The notes under the pieces were generated by a model, which did no database searches, was not told where the DNA came from, and was given only the letters and a program-made list of their open reading frames with translations. DNA of 64,000 nucleotides from positions 186,001-250,000 of the forward strand of contig CAKSHM010000002.1 of NCBI GenBank assembly GCA_934457415.1, in the 5' to 3' direction. The DNA is from an uncultured Eubacteriales bacterium (GTDB taxonomy: Bacteria; Bacillota; Clostridia; Oscillospirales; Acutalibacteraceae). The number at the start of each line of letters is the position of its first letter. The first letter of the stretch is position 1. A program made the position numbers and the translations under genes. Below are positions 43,087-52,290 of this stretch, one piece after another.

Positions 43087-45369
43087 TTATCTGTAATAAT
43101 TTCTTGTCAGCACTTCCTGCTGCCATTCGGGTGAAAGCGCCGTAAACCTTGCGGAGAATCCGCAAACTCTTACAATCAAGTCCGGATATTTTTCAGGGTG
43201 CTTCTGTGCGTCTAACAGCTGTTCTTTTGTTGTGCAGTTAAGCTGCAAAGAACCGACGGAGCTGTTCGCAACCGTTCTTATAAATCCCTCGCAAATATCC
43301 GTGTCTATTCTGTCTGACGGCAGAATTATATTAACTACGCACCCGCCTGCCATTGTTGTTTTATCGAGAGTCGAAATACTGTTTATAACATAGGTTGCAA
43401 ACGGAATTTTTTTCAGTCTTGACGGCGTTAAGCCCTGTGCAAGATAGTCTCCGTTATATCTGCCGTCGGGAGTGGCGAGAGTCTTTTCTCCCCAGAATCT
43501 TACCTCGGTATAGCCGAAATGGCCCATAAGAACCCTGCCGCCGTATGTTCCGGTCAGCCTTCCGCACATATTAAACAAATCGTTTTGCAGGCGCGCTGCC
43601 AATTCGCAGGAGGCTTTACTGCCGTCTCCCCAGCCATTGCAGCGCATTGCGTCAATTCGCATATTTTCATTATCTTTCCAGTTATTTTTTACAGCATTAA
43701 GAAACTCATCAAGGGTGTATTTTTTCGATTCAAACACCAATTGTTTAATTGCCGTTAAGGAATCAACAACAATAGGAAAACCAAAGAATTTAAGCGAATC
43801 ATCTCTGTATTTGCCGCCTCCGGCTGTGTAATCCTTTTTGTTTTTTATACAGTCATCCATTGTCGAGGAAAAAATCGGGATAGGAGATACCTTGTTCCAA
43901 ATCTGTCCTCCGAGTCGTGTTATTCGCATACGCTCTTTAAGCAGAGCGAAAATATTCTCACGCATAATATTATAAACTTCTTCAAAGTTTTCGGAACCGT
44001 CAAAAAGCTTAAAATCAATTCCTGTTTTTTCTCTGCGTTCTTTAAGGTCATGTACCGAAAATTCCAATGCTTTTGATAAGTTTATGTAAGACCCGCAATC
44101 ATATTTTCCGCACCCGTTATCTGTAACATCCCAACAACCGGAAACCAGATAATCGCGTGCTTCTTCTAAGGTTCGTCCTGCCCTGACTAAGGCGGGAATG
44201 ACAGCATCATCATTCTGATACAAAATCACGCTTGTGCCTTTAATAACTGATCTGTCGATTAAATCAAGATATTCTTTCGGCGAATTTTTTGAAAAACGGC
44301 ATATTATTTTAGGAAATATGATTTTTTCATTTTCGGCTGCAAGCAAAAACAGTTTTGTAAGCTCATTGAATACGGAATTCCCATCTTTATCGCAGCCGCC
44401 CAAAACATAGGTGTTTTCAAATTCATGGTCGGCATAACCTACCATTTTCTTGTCGTGATCATATATACAGTCAAAACTAAGGAGAAATTTGCAAATCAGG
44501 TCGTATGCTTCCGCCTCTGTAATAACCCCGTTTTCAATATCATGCTTATAAAACGGATACAGATCAACATCAACTCTGCCGAATGTGCTTGGTCCTATTC
44601 CTTCAAGTGAGCCTACGGTCTTTCGGAAAAAAGCTAAAAAATTCAGGGCGCTGTAAAAGCTGTCGGGTTTTTCCCAAGGCACGCGTTTGGCAGTTTCAGC
44701 TATAAGCTTTAAGTTTGCCCTGACTTTTTCATCAGTTGCTGTCTCAAGCTTTTTCTCCGCCGCTTTGCTGAATTTTTCCGACATTTTTTTGAGCTGCAGC
44801 ATTCCTTCTGACACAGTCGTTAAAAAATCCCTTTCTTCATCAGTTTCGGCATTTTCTGATTGCTTTACCGCTTTTTCGTAAATTCCCTTAAGCCCCGTTT
44901 CGAAAACCGGTCTGTAATTCAGGTTAAAATGCTGATGAGTATCGTTATACGGACCGCAGATCAAATATAGAGTTTCCGCAATTTGCGCGCACCGTTTTTC
45001 CCACAAATCGGAATCCTGATCAACAAACCTGTGCTTGTTTTTTTCATAGGTCCAGCCGCCGGGATGAATATGATCGGAATTTTCCGGAGCGTTTTTTGCT
45101 GATTTGGTTTTGTCCCAAAAAGCCGAACCGTCACATGTTGCACACATTGTTCCGGTTTCAAAATAAAACGGAGAATTATCAAAAATTACAGGTTCAAACA
45201 TATCGGTAATCGTTTTATACTGAAAAATCTTCATTTGGTAGGGATTCATTTTTTTAAAATCCGAATTATCCAATATTTTAAAACATTTAACGGCGAAATC
45301 ATCTGCCTTTTTATCCGCTTCATACCAATAATACCGCTTTAATTCTTCGCGTAATAAAGTGTATTTCAT
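43087..45369 (-). CDS. Glycyl radical enzyme, PFL-like, substrate unknown
   Basis: A 760-residue enzyme. The thiyl cysteine is in LVSGCWDVTDNGCGKYD, and the glycyl site Gly737 in VRVCGFSARF near the C-terminus. GCWD departs from the GCVE of choline or glycerol lyases and from CC of PFL, so the reaction is not evident. ATG at 45369 is chosen for its GGAAGG site. It forms an operon with its activase and is divergent from an AraC regulator that probably controls it. Confidence 0.88.
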   Translation of the reverse strand: MKYTLLREELKRYYWYEADKKADDFAVKCFKILDNSDFKKMNPYQMKIFQYKTITDMFEPVIFDNSPFYFETGTMCATCDGSAFWDKTKSAKNAPENSDHIHPGGWTYEKNKHRFVDQDSDLWEKRCAQIAETLYLICGPYNDTHQHFNLNYRPVFETGLKGIYEKAVKQSENAETDEERDFLTTVSEGMLQLKKMSEKFSKAAEKKLETATDEKVRANLKLIAETAKRVPWEKPDSFYSALNFLAFFRKTVGSLEGIGPSTFGRVDVDLYPFYKHDIENGVITEAEAYDLICKFLLSFDCIYDHDKKMVGYADHEFENTYVLGGCDKDGNSVFNELTKLFLLAAENEKIIFPKIICRFSKNSPKEYLDLIDRSVIKGTSVILYQNDDAVIPALVRAGRTLEEARDYLVSGCWDVTDNGCGKYDCGSYINLSKALEFSVHDLKERREKTGIDFKLFDGSENFEEVYNIMRENIFALLKERMRITRLGGQIWNKVSPIPIFSSTMDDCIKNKKDYTAGGGKYRDDSLKFFGFPIVVDSLTAIKQLVFESKKYTLDEFLNAVKNNWKDNENMRIDAMRCNGWGDGSKASCELAARLQNDLFNMCGRLTGTYGGRVLMGHFGYTEVRFWGEKTLATPDGRYNGDYLAQGLTPSRLKKIPFATYVINSISTLDKTTMAGGCVVNIILPSDRIDTDICEGFIRTVANSSVGSLQLNCTTKEQLLDAQKHPEKYPDLIVRVCGFSARFTALSPEWQQEVLTRNYYR

Positions 45370-45512
45370 AGCAATCCTTCCTTTCATCTTCATTATATAT
45401 ACCGTTATAAAGCATTACAATGCAAAAAAAATTAAAAATGGATTATTTGAAAATAAAAAAACTTGAAATTCTTTATTAAGATGTTATAATCTTTTTAAAG
45501 GCGGTGAATACA

Positions 45513-46286
45513 ATGGAAAATTTGGAAATTAAGAAAATTTACTCGCTGCATATATTTGCTACGGAAAAACACAGGTGGAACGTAAAAGCGCCGAGACAGG
45601 GCTGCTATTTTACATATCAAAAAAGCGGCACTTATAAACACATATTCAAAAACAAGGAACTGACTGCCTCTGCAGGAACAATTCTTTTTATCAATAATAA
45701 AGAATCTTACGGTGTAGTCGGAAAAAACGGCGGAGAAGCAATTTGCGCCGTAATTGAAATTGAAAACGCTCCCGAATCTTTTGTTTTTGATACAGGAGAC
45801 GACAAATCCTTCATTAAGCTTTTTAATTCTTTGCTGTTACTTTCCGACACATCAATTGCAAGCAACCGTTTCATGGCTATGGGTATTTTGTATGAGCTGT
45901 TCGGAAAAATATTCAAGGAAAAAGAAAAGAAAATAATTTCCTCCGCTTCTCAGTTTACAGCAGAAAACACTTGCCGTTATATTCATAAGCATTACGCAAA
46001 TCCTGAGCTTAATATGAATGAGCTTTCTGCCGTCACTGATACGGAAGTTCATAAGCTTAACGGTATGTTTAAAGAAAAATACGGCGTTCCCTGCTGGCAA
46101 TATGTTGTTTCTGTGCGCTTTGAGGCAGCATGCAATCTCTTAAAAGCTACCGATTATTCGGTAAGCAATATTGCGCAAATGTGCGGTTTTTCAGATCCTT
46201 ATTACTTCAGCAGAGCATTTAAAAAGACATTTGGAAAATCACCGTCGGAATACCGAAAAAACAAAATAAAAGTTATTAAGGAATGA
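45513..46286 (+). CDS. AraC-family regulator of the GRE operon
   Basis: A 257-residue regulator with an N-terminal cupin (IYSLHIFATEKHRWNVKAPR) and C-terminal HTH pair (LNMNELSAVTDTEVHKLNGM; IAQMCGFSDPYYFSRAFKKT). The ATG at 45513 follows AAAGGCGGTG. It is divergent from the GRE gene with about 140 bases between, consistent with local control. Confidence 0.9.
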   Translation: MENLEIKKIYSLHIFATEKHRWNVKAPRQGCYFTYQKSGTYKHIFKNKELTASAGTILFINNKESYGVVGKNGGEAICAVIEIENAPESFVFDTGDDKSFIKLFNSLLLLSDTSIASNRFMAMGILYELFGKIFKEKEKKIISSASQFTAENTCRYIHKHYANPELNMNELSAVTDTEVHKLNGMFKEKYGVPCWQYVVSVRFEAACNLLKATDYSVSNIAQMCGFSDPYYFSRAFKKTFGKSPSEYRKNKIKVIKE

Positions 46287-46289
46287 AAA

Positions 46290-46840
46290 TCATCTCAGAA
46301 TATTTTGAATTATTGAAGTAATGCAGTTCCTTTGCGTCATGAATTCTTCAAATTCCAAAATATGAGTGCCGAAATAGGCAGTTATTTTATTCTTTCTGTC
46401 AATAAAGTAATGTGCTCCCGCGGCACCGCCCCAGCCGAAATCGGTACGGGGATATTCTTTTGAGGAACAGCGCTGTCCGTAACCGTAACCGTAATTATCG
46501 GTTATCCAGTATGTCGGCATTTCACGCTGCTTTAAAGTAAGCTGATTTGTAAAAAGCAGGGAAGCAGTTTTGGCTTTTAATAATTTATCGGTTCTTATCG
46601 CCTCTAAAAATTTTATATACTCGTCAACCGTTGAAACACAGCCTGCGCCTCCGCTTTCATAATCCGTACCTAAACGGTAAGGATTTTCGTTAAATACTTC
46701 GGCAGACTCGTTCTCAGTATTATATTTATACTGTGTGCAAAGCGATTTCTTTTTTATTTCAGCATAAGAAAAAGAAGAATTTGCCATTTCAAGCTTATCG
46801 AAAATATTTTCCTTTATAAAGTCGCCATATTGTCCCCGCC
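46290..46840 (-). pseudogene. Serine-hydrolase (class C beta-lactamase-like) C-terminal fragment
   Basis: The frame opens YGDFIKENIFDKLEMANSSF, then ESGGAGCVSTVDEYIKF and FGWGGAAGAHYFIDRKNKIT, the C-terminal half of AmpC/esterase-like proteins. The SxxK and YxN active-site motifs are missing. It is joined directly to the SDR 3' end. It cannot be active. Confidence 0.8.
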
Positions 46841-47569
46841 GTCTGCAACGACAGTATGACCGCAAATTATTTCTCCGTAGTCACTCATAAGATAAAAAGC
46901 CAATTCAGCAATTTCTTCAGGCTTTATAAATCGTCCGATAGCGTGTCTTTCATACGGTTGGTCTACGGATTTTGCATAGCGTTCTATCATAGGTGTAAAA
47001 GTTGCTCCGGGGGCAATGCCGTTTATTATAATACCGTATTTTCCGAATTTTTTGCCAAAAGCCCTTGTCCATTTAATCAAGGAAAGCTTTGAAGCACCAT
47101 ATGAACCGACAATATCCATACAAGCGGCATTTGAAGCGATATTTAAAATATTACCTTTGATTTTGTTTTGTCTTAAAAATTCGATTTCGTTTCTCAGATT
47201 GAAAAAAGCTGCTTTATAATTGATGTCGTTCAGCTCATCCCATTCTTTTTCATTTATATCAAACGGTTCATAGCCTCGTTTTGTTACCACGGCTGAACTC
47301 ACTGCCGCCGCATTGACAAATCCGTTAAGTCCGCCCATAAGTTTTTCTGCGGTTTTGAATTGGAAAGGAGCCGCAGAAATATCTGATATATCCCAAACAA
47401 TATAATAAAGATTATTAGAAGAAAACTCTTGAACTGTTTCTTTCAATTTTTCTTCTTTACGGCCCGCTATCGTAACTTTTGCGCCTGAGTTTAAAAATCT
47501 TTTTGCAATAGCTTTTCCGATTCCGCTGCCGCCGCCTGTAATAAGTATTTTGTCACAACGCAGATTCAT
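46814..47569 (-). CDS. Short-chain dehydrogenase/reductase
   Basis: A 251-residue NAD(P)-dependent oxidoreductase. TGGGSGIGKA lies at 11-20; NAAAVSSAV, the catalytic YGASK (Tyr-x3-Lys), and a late HTVVADGGDN follow. The last residues come from the junction with the serine-hydrolase fragment, so the natural C-terminus is slightly altered. Its start overlaps the stop of the 683-residue GRE by 4 bases, so it is likely to use or supply that enzyme's product. Confidence 0.87.
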   Translation of the reverse strand: MNLRCDKILITGGGSGIGKAIAKRFLNSGAKVTIAGRKEEKLKETVQEFSSNNLYYIVWDISDISAAPFQFKTAEKLMGGLNGFVNAAAVSSAVVTKRGYEPFDINEKEWDELNDINYKAAFFNLRNEIEFLRQNKIKGNILNIASNAACMDIVGSYGASKLSLIKWTRAFGKKFGKYGIIINGIAPGATFTPMIERYAKSVDQPYERHAIGRFIKPEEIAELAFYLMSDYGEIICGHTVVADGGDNMATL

Positions 47570-49617
47570 TTTTCTACTGTCCTTCTTATAATATCATTCT
47601 GAAGGTCGGTATCAAATCTTGTAAAGTAACCCGAATATCCCGTAACCCTTACAACAAGGTTTGAATATTTTTCAGGGTGCTTCTGAGCCTCTTTAAGCTC
47701 TTCCTGGGAAAGGTAGTTGATTTGCAGCTGCATGCCGCCGTTTTTAAGAAATGTATGATATATTTCCGATAGCTTTGTTATTTTTTCATCGGTGCTTATC
47801 ATACTTTTATCGAGCTTAATGTTTGAAACTATGCAGCCGCAGAATTTTCTATAATCAAGCTTTGAAATTGAATTAAGGAGAGCCGTAAGTCCTTTTTTGT
47901 CCTTTCCCTCGCTTTGGGTTATTCCCATGGTAAAGGCGTCGCCGGAAAATCTCCCGTCGGGAGTTGCCTTTGTAAGCTTTCCGAAAACTATATTCGGGTG
48001 TGTGGCTCCTACGAAAGAGCCTACTACCAAGGTATTTATGTCATCGCTTTTTATGCTGTTTCTGATATCATAAATCGAGTCGACGATTTCCTCTGCTATA
48101 TCGTCGGCATAATCATCGTCATTTCCGAAAAATCTTCCGTTTTTAAGAATCATTCTTCTTTCGTTTTCATAGCCTTTATAGTTGCATTTCAAAATTTCAA
48201 AAAGCTCTTCTAAGGTAAAAATCTTTTCGTCAAAAACGAATTGCTTTATAACCGAAAGCGAATCGGCTACGTTTGAAATGCTGTTGAAAGACATGGTCAG
48301 CCCGTAATATTTTGAGCCTTTGTTTGTTATCGGCTTCCCGCTTTTGATACAAGAGATGCTTAATGCAGAGGTCAGAACATTGATATCCTTTGAAATTGCA
48401 TCCGAATAATTCCCGTATTCCTTTACAATTTCGAGCATATCCTCCTTTAAGTGCTTTTTATAAATATCGAAAACCTCTTCATAGCTTTTCGCTTTCAAAA
48501 ATCCGCTGTCATTATATATAGCTTGCTCTAAGGCGTGAAGCAGATTTATATGAGCCAAATCTATTCTCGCTCCGCTCGGCAGGCACCACTCGTTGCAGCC
48601 GACTACGGTATAATTTACTGCGTCATTATAGTCTATCCCTATATCGGTCATACCCTTTATTCTCGGCTCGTCATTTACAAAAACTATCCATTGGCATTTT
48701 GCGTTAAGCTCTGTAATGAATTTCATGGTTTCAGGTGTGGTGTATTTCGTATATCTGAATGAAGCCTGCGGTCTGAAAGTCGGAAGCTCTGCGATACATT
48801 CAAGGATTATTTTTGAAAGCTCGTTGTATCCGTCGGTTCCGTCCTGCCTGTAGCCACCGACTACAAGATGGTTGTGTCCGCTTATCGGAAGAGCAATGTT
48901 ATCCATCTGAGTCTCGAAAACCTTAACAAAAAGCTCTTCAAGCAGCTCTCTTGCCTGTGCTTCGGTTATAATTTTACCGTTAATGTCTTTTTTATAAAAC
49001 GGATAAAGATATTGGTCTATTCTTCCTAAGCTGTCAGGACAAAGCTGAAACATAAACCATACCGACTGGACTGCCTCATAAAAAGATTCGGCCTTTTGCA
49101 TAGGAACTTTTTTAAGGATTGCGCTGAGTTCACTGTCGGTACAGATTTCTGAGTATCTTTCGCTTAAATCTCCTATTGAGAAAAGAATTTCTTTCATAGC
49201 CTTATGCAATTCGTTTTTTGTCTTTTGCGCGTCAATAAGGTCAATGAATCCCTTTAGACCGTTATTAAGAATAAAATCAAAATCCAAAACAATATGCGTC
49301 CAGCCCCAATAGAAGAGAGAGGTTGGTTTGGTAAAAGAAAGACCCGACCAGTATGAAGACAGATGCTTATGACCCGCGCGTCTGTAAAAGTCCGCAGGGT
49401 ATTCACAGCCGTCAAATCTGAGTCTGCCGAAAAGCTTTTCTCCCGAATATTCCTTAACCTGCACATTTTCAAAAAACCTTTTAAGACCCTCTGCTATTAA
49501 AACCGGAGATTTTAATTCTTCTTCGTTTTTAAGCTTGCTTTTGCTTTTTATGAATTTATCCTCATTATTAAGAGCACTTGCGGCCAATTTTTTAATATTT
49601 TCTGTCATTTTGCTCAC
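47566..49617 (-). CDS. Second glycyl radical enzyme, PFL-like, substrate unknown
   Basis: A 683-residue enzyme, shorter than most GREs (750-850). The thiyl motif is VVGCNEWCLPSG, and the glycyl site Gly660 in VRVTGYSGYF. Only patchy resemblance to the GRE at 43087. No activase lies beside it; the one at 42214 may serve both. It is followed by an SDR and is divergent from an AraC regulator. An AAGGAG site precedes the ATG. Confidence 0.85.
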   Translation of the reverse strand: MSKMTENIKKLAASALNNEDKFIKSKSKLKNEEELKSPVLIAEGLKRFFENVQVKEYSGEKLFGRLRFDGCEYPADFYRRAGHKHLSSYWSGLSFTKPTSLFYWGWTHIVLDFDFILNNGLKGFIDLIDAQKTKNELHKAMKEILFSIGDLSERYSEICTDSELSAILKKVPMQKAESFYEAVQSVWFMFQLCPDSLGRIDQYLYPFYKKDINGKIITEAQARELLEELFVKVFETQMDNIALPISGHNHLVVGGYRQDGTDGYNELSKIILECIAELPTFRPQASFRYTKYTTPETMKFITELNAKCQWIVFVNDEPRIKGMTDIGIDYNDAVNYTVVGCNEWCLPSGARIDLAHINLLHALEQAIYNDSGFLKAKSYEEVFDIYKKHLKEDMLEIVKEYGNYSDAISKDINVLTSALSISCIKSGKPITNKGSKYYGLTMSFNSISNVADSLSVIKQFVFDEKIFTLEELFEILKCNYKGYENERRMILKNGRFFGNDDDYADDIAEEIVDSIYDIRNSIKSDDINTLVVGSFVGATHPNIVFGKLTKATPDGRFSGDAFTMGITQSEGKDKKGLTALLNSISKLDYRKFCGCIVSNIKLDKSMISTDEKITKLSEIYHTFLKNGGMQLQINYLSQEELKEAQKHPEKYSNLVVRVTGYSGYFTRFDTDLQNDIIRRTVEK

Positions 49618-49751
49618 TCCTTCTAATCATATATTACATCATAACAGCATTAAAATGAATTAACATAATAAAACTTTTATACTTTTTGAAACAATTTTTC
49701 TTGTTTTTTTAAACAAGCGGTTTTATAATGAATAAAAAAGGGGGATATTTT

Positions 49752-50528
49752 ATGTTTGAAAATGATATTGTTGTAAAAAAAATAAATTCCGTGATTTGCT
49801 ACAATAACAAAAGTTCCCCGAAGCTTTGTGATTACAGCGGGAAAATTATGCATAATGAACTTATTTTAAAGCTTGACGGGCAATCGGAGATTTATTTTAA
49901 AAATAAACGCTTTACAGATATTAAAGGGACTGTCCGTTTTTTGCCGAAAAGCGATAATAGGGTTTTGTACACCTCGGAAAAGGTGGAAACCGGAAGTTGT
50001 ATTGATATATTTTTTGACACAATTGAGCCGATATCATCGGAGGCTTTTTCGGTAAATTATAAAAATTTTGAAAAGCTTTCCGCAATTTTCAAAAAGGCGG
50101 AAAACGTCTGGAAAAAAAGGCAGGCGGGATATGAATACACGGCATTAGGCTGCCTTTATGAAATTCTTGCTGTTTTAAGGCAAAAAGGCATTTATACCCC
50201 AAATAAAAAAATTATGAAAATAAAGCGCGGAATAGATTATATAACGGAAAATTTCACAACCGATTTTAATGTAACGGTGCTGTCGCAGATGTGCAACGTG
50301 AGCTATACATATTTTAAAAAAATTTTTACTGAGATATATAAAATGCCTCCGAAAAGCTATATTACTTTTTTAAGGATTCAATATGCCTGCGATCTGCTTG
50401 AATCCAAATTACATAAAATATCGGAGATTTCGGAGCTTTGCGGTTTTTCAAATGTATATTATTTCAGTAAATGCTTTAAAAAGCAGATGGGTGTCCCGCC
50501 AAGTGAATATATAAAGCTCAATTCTTAA
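49752..50528 (+). CDS. AraC-family regulator of the second GRE
   Basis: A 258-residue regulator with a weak N-terminal cupin and a clear C-terminal HTH pair (FNVTVLSQMCNVSYTYFKKI; ISELCGFSNVYYFSKCFKKQ). ATG at 49752 fits the AAAAGGGGG site. About 130 bases separate it from the divergent GRE. Confidence 0.9.
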   Translation: MFENDIVVKKINSVICYNNKSSPKLCDYSGKIMHNELILKLDGQSEIYFKNKRFTDIKGTVRFLPKSDNRVLYTSEKVETGSCIDIFFDTIEPISSEAFSVNYKNFEKLSAIFKKAENVWKKRQAGYEYTALGCLYEILAVLRQKGIYTPNKKIMKIKRGIDYITENFTTDFNVTVLSQMCNVSYTYFKKIFTEIYKMPPKSYITFLRIQYACDLLESKLHKISEISELCGFSNVYYFSKCFKKQMGVPPSEYIKLNS

Positions 50529-50805
50529 AATAAATCGTTAATGAAACTGACAATCAGGATATTTTGCGGTTTTATCTTTCCGTTTTGTTTTTTTGATTTT
50601 TTCACAATAAAAAGGAAATGGATTTTTTATTGTGAAGTCCGCAAAAAAATCAGGTGTTTGAATATATAAGAACAACTGCTGTTTGTACGGGAGAGCTTTC
50701 TGCGGCAGAAAAAAAGGTAAGCTGATGAAAAAAACAGTACCTTTAAGTTTTAAAAATCAAATGTTAAAATGAGGTTGAAAAACAGACTTAAAGGGGGATT
50801 TTAAT
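50529..50805. other. Non-coding gap ahead of the GH1 gene
   Basis: No convincing coding frame. It contains inverted blocks around 50590-50640 (TTCACAATAAAAAGGAAATGG / TTTTTATTGTGAAG; only parts pair) and should hold the GH1 promoter. Confidence 0.4.
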
Positions 50806-52140
50806 TTGAAGTTTCCAAAGGATTTTAAATTCGGAGTTTCAACAGCCGCTTATCAGATAGAGGGCGCTTCTTCAGTTGACGGCGCGGGGCTTTGCAACTG
50901 GGATGTTTTCAGCCGCAAAAAAGGCAAGGTTACGATGGGCTTCACAGGCGACGACGGCTGCGACCATTATTACCGTTGGAAAGAAGATATTGAGCTTTTA
51001 AAGGAACTCGGTGTTAACGTATACAGATTTTCAATAAACTGGGCAAGGCTTATTCCTCATGGAACAGGTGAGATAAACGAAAAAGCGGTAAAGTTTTATA
51101 ACGGCATAATAGATAAATGCCTTGAATACGGAATAGAGCCTTTTGTTACGCTGTTTCATTTTGATTTTCCCCAAAGCTTGGAGGATAAGGGCGGTTTCAG
51201 AAATCCCGAGAGCCCTTATTGGATGGAGTATTATGCGGAGACGGCAGGAAAATATTTCGGCGACAGGGTCAAAAGCTTTATAACGATAAATGAGCCGCAA
51301 TGCTTTTTGCCTCTCGGCTATAATTCCGGATATTTTCCTCCCGGGATAAAGGGTTATACAAATGAAGAACTCATTCCTATGGCGCATTATATTCTGTTAG
51401 GTCACGGACTTGCCGTAAAAGCGCTCCATAAATACGGCTGCAAGGTAGGCTACGCTCCCTGCGGTGACGTTCCTGTTCCGCTGACGGAAAGCAAGGAAGA
51501 TATTGAAGCCGCGAGAAAATGCTATTTCGATTGCAGTGACGAAACATGGTTTAATTCAATAAGCTGGTGGAGCGATCCTGTTGTTTTCGGTAAATATCCC
51601 GACAAACCGAACCTTTATAAATTCCTGCCTGAAAGCTTTCGGGAGGATTTGAAAACAATAAGCGAACCGATTGATTTTTATTGCCAGAATATTTACGGCG
51701 GTTCCTATTTCGGATATGATGACAAAAGTGAAAAAGGATATAAAAAATATAATAAGCTTACGGGGCTCACGGCGAATAAAACCACCGTTGTACCGCAGGC
51801 TGTCTATTGGGGCTCAAAATTTCTTTATGAAAGATATAAAAAGCCGTTTTATATAACAGAAAACGGAATGTCGGGCACGGATTGGGTCCAGCTTGATGGC
51901 AAGGTTCATGACCCTCAGCGGTGCGATTACATAGAGCGGTATCTTACAGAGCTTTCGAGGGCTATTGAAGACGGTGCAGATGTAAGGGGATATATGCATT
52001 GGTCATTTATGGATAATTTCGAATGGGCTTCTGCATACTGTGAGCGCTTCGGACTTGTATTTGTTGATTACGATACAAAAAAGCGCATTCCCAAGGACTC
52101 GTTTTATAAATACAAAGAGATAATTTTAAAGTCAAAGTAA
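50806..52140 (+). CDS. GH1 beta-glucosidase / phospho-beta-glucosidase
   Basis: A 444-residue cytosolic GH1 enzyme. The acid/base is Glu163 in TINEPQ; the nucleophile Glu352 in FYITENGMSG; the start FPKDFKFGVSTAAYQIEGA is canonical. Translation starts at a TTG after AAAGGGGG. As an ABC importer follows rather than a PTS, free beta-glucosides are the likelier substrate. It is followed by a terminator. Confidence 0.93.
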   Translation: MKFPKDFKFGVSTAAYQIEGASSVDGAGLCNWDVFSRKKGKVTMGFTGDDGCDHYYRWKEDIELLKELGVNVYRFSINWARLIPHGTGEINEKAVKFYNGIIDKCLEYGIEPFVTLFHFDFPQSLEDKGGFRNPESPYWMEYYAETAGKYFGDRVKSFITINEPQCFLPLGYNSGYFPPGIKGYTNEELIPMAHYILLGHGLAVKALHKYGCKVGYAPCGDVPVPLTESKEDIEAARKCYFDCSDETWFNSISWWSDPVVFGKYPDKPNLYKFLPESFREDLKTISEPIDFYCQNIYGGSYFGYDDKSEKGYKKYNKLTGLTANKTTVVPQAVYWGSKFLYERYKKPFYITENGMSGTDWVQLDGKVHDPQRCDYIERYLTELSRAIEDGADVRGYMHWSFMDNFEWASAYCERFGLVFVDYDTKKRIPKDSFYKYKEIILKSK

Positions 52141-52149
52141 ACGATAAAA

Positions 52150-52188
52150 TTTTAAAGCTGTAACTTCATTTTGAGGTTACGGCTTTAT
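52150..52188 (+). terminator. Terminator after the GH1 gene
   Basis: AAAGCTGTAACTTC pairs with GAGGTTACGGCTTT with wobbles, followed by TATTTATTTTT. Confidence 0.75.
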
Positions 52189-52235
52189 TTATTTTTATCA
52201 AACAAAAAAACACCTTGTCAGAAAAATTTGGATAG

Positions 52236-52264
52236 TTTTCAGTAAATCAACAGAATGATATAAT
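52236..52264 (+). promoter_or_regulatory. Candidate promoter of the surface/ABC locus
   Basis: TATAAT at 52259-52264 with a weak TTTTCA 17 bases upstream (52236-52241). Confidence 0.5.
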
Positions 52265-52290
52265 TGAAAATGTAAAAAGGAGGATATTAT

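Noticed and set aside
42952..43134. Short plus-strand frame between activase and GRE
   Set aside because: It overlaps both genes antisense and has no ribosome site.
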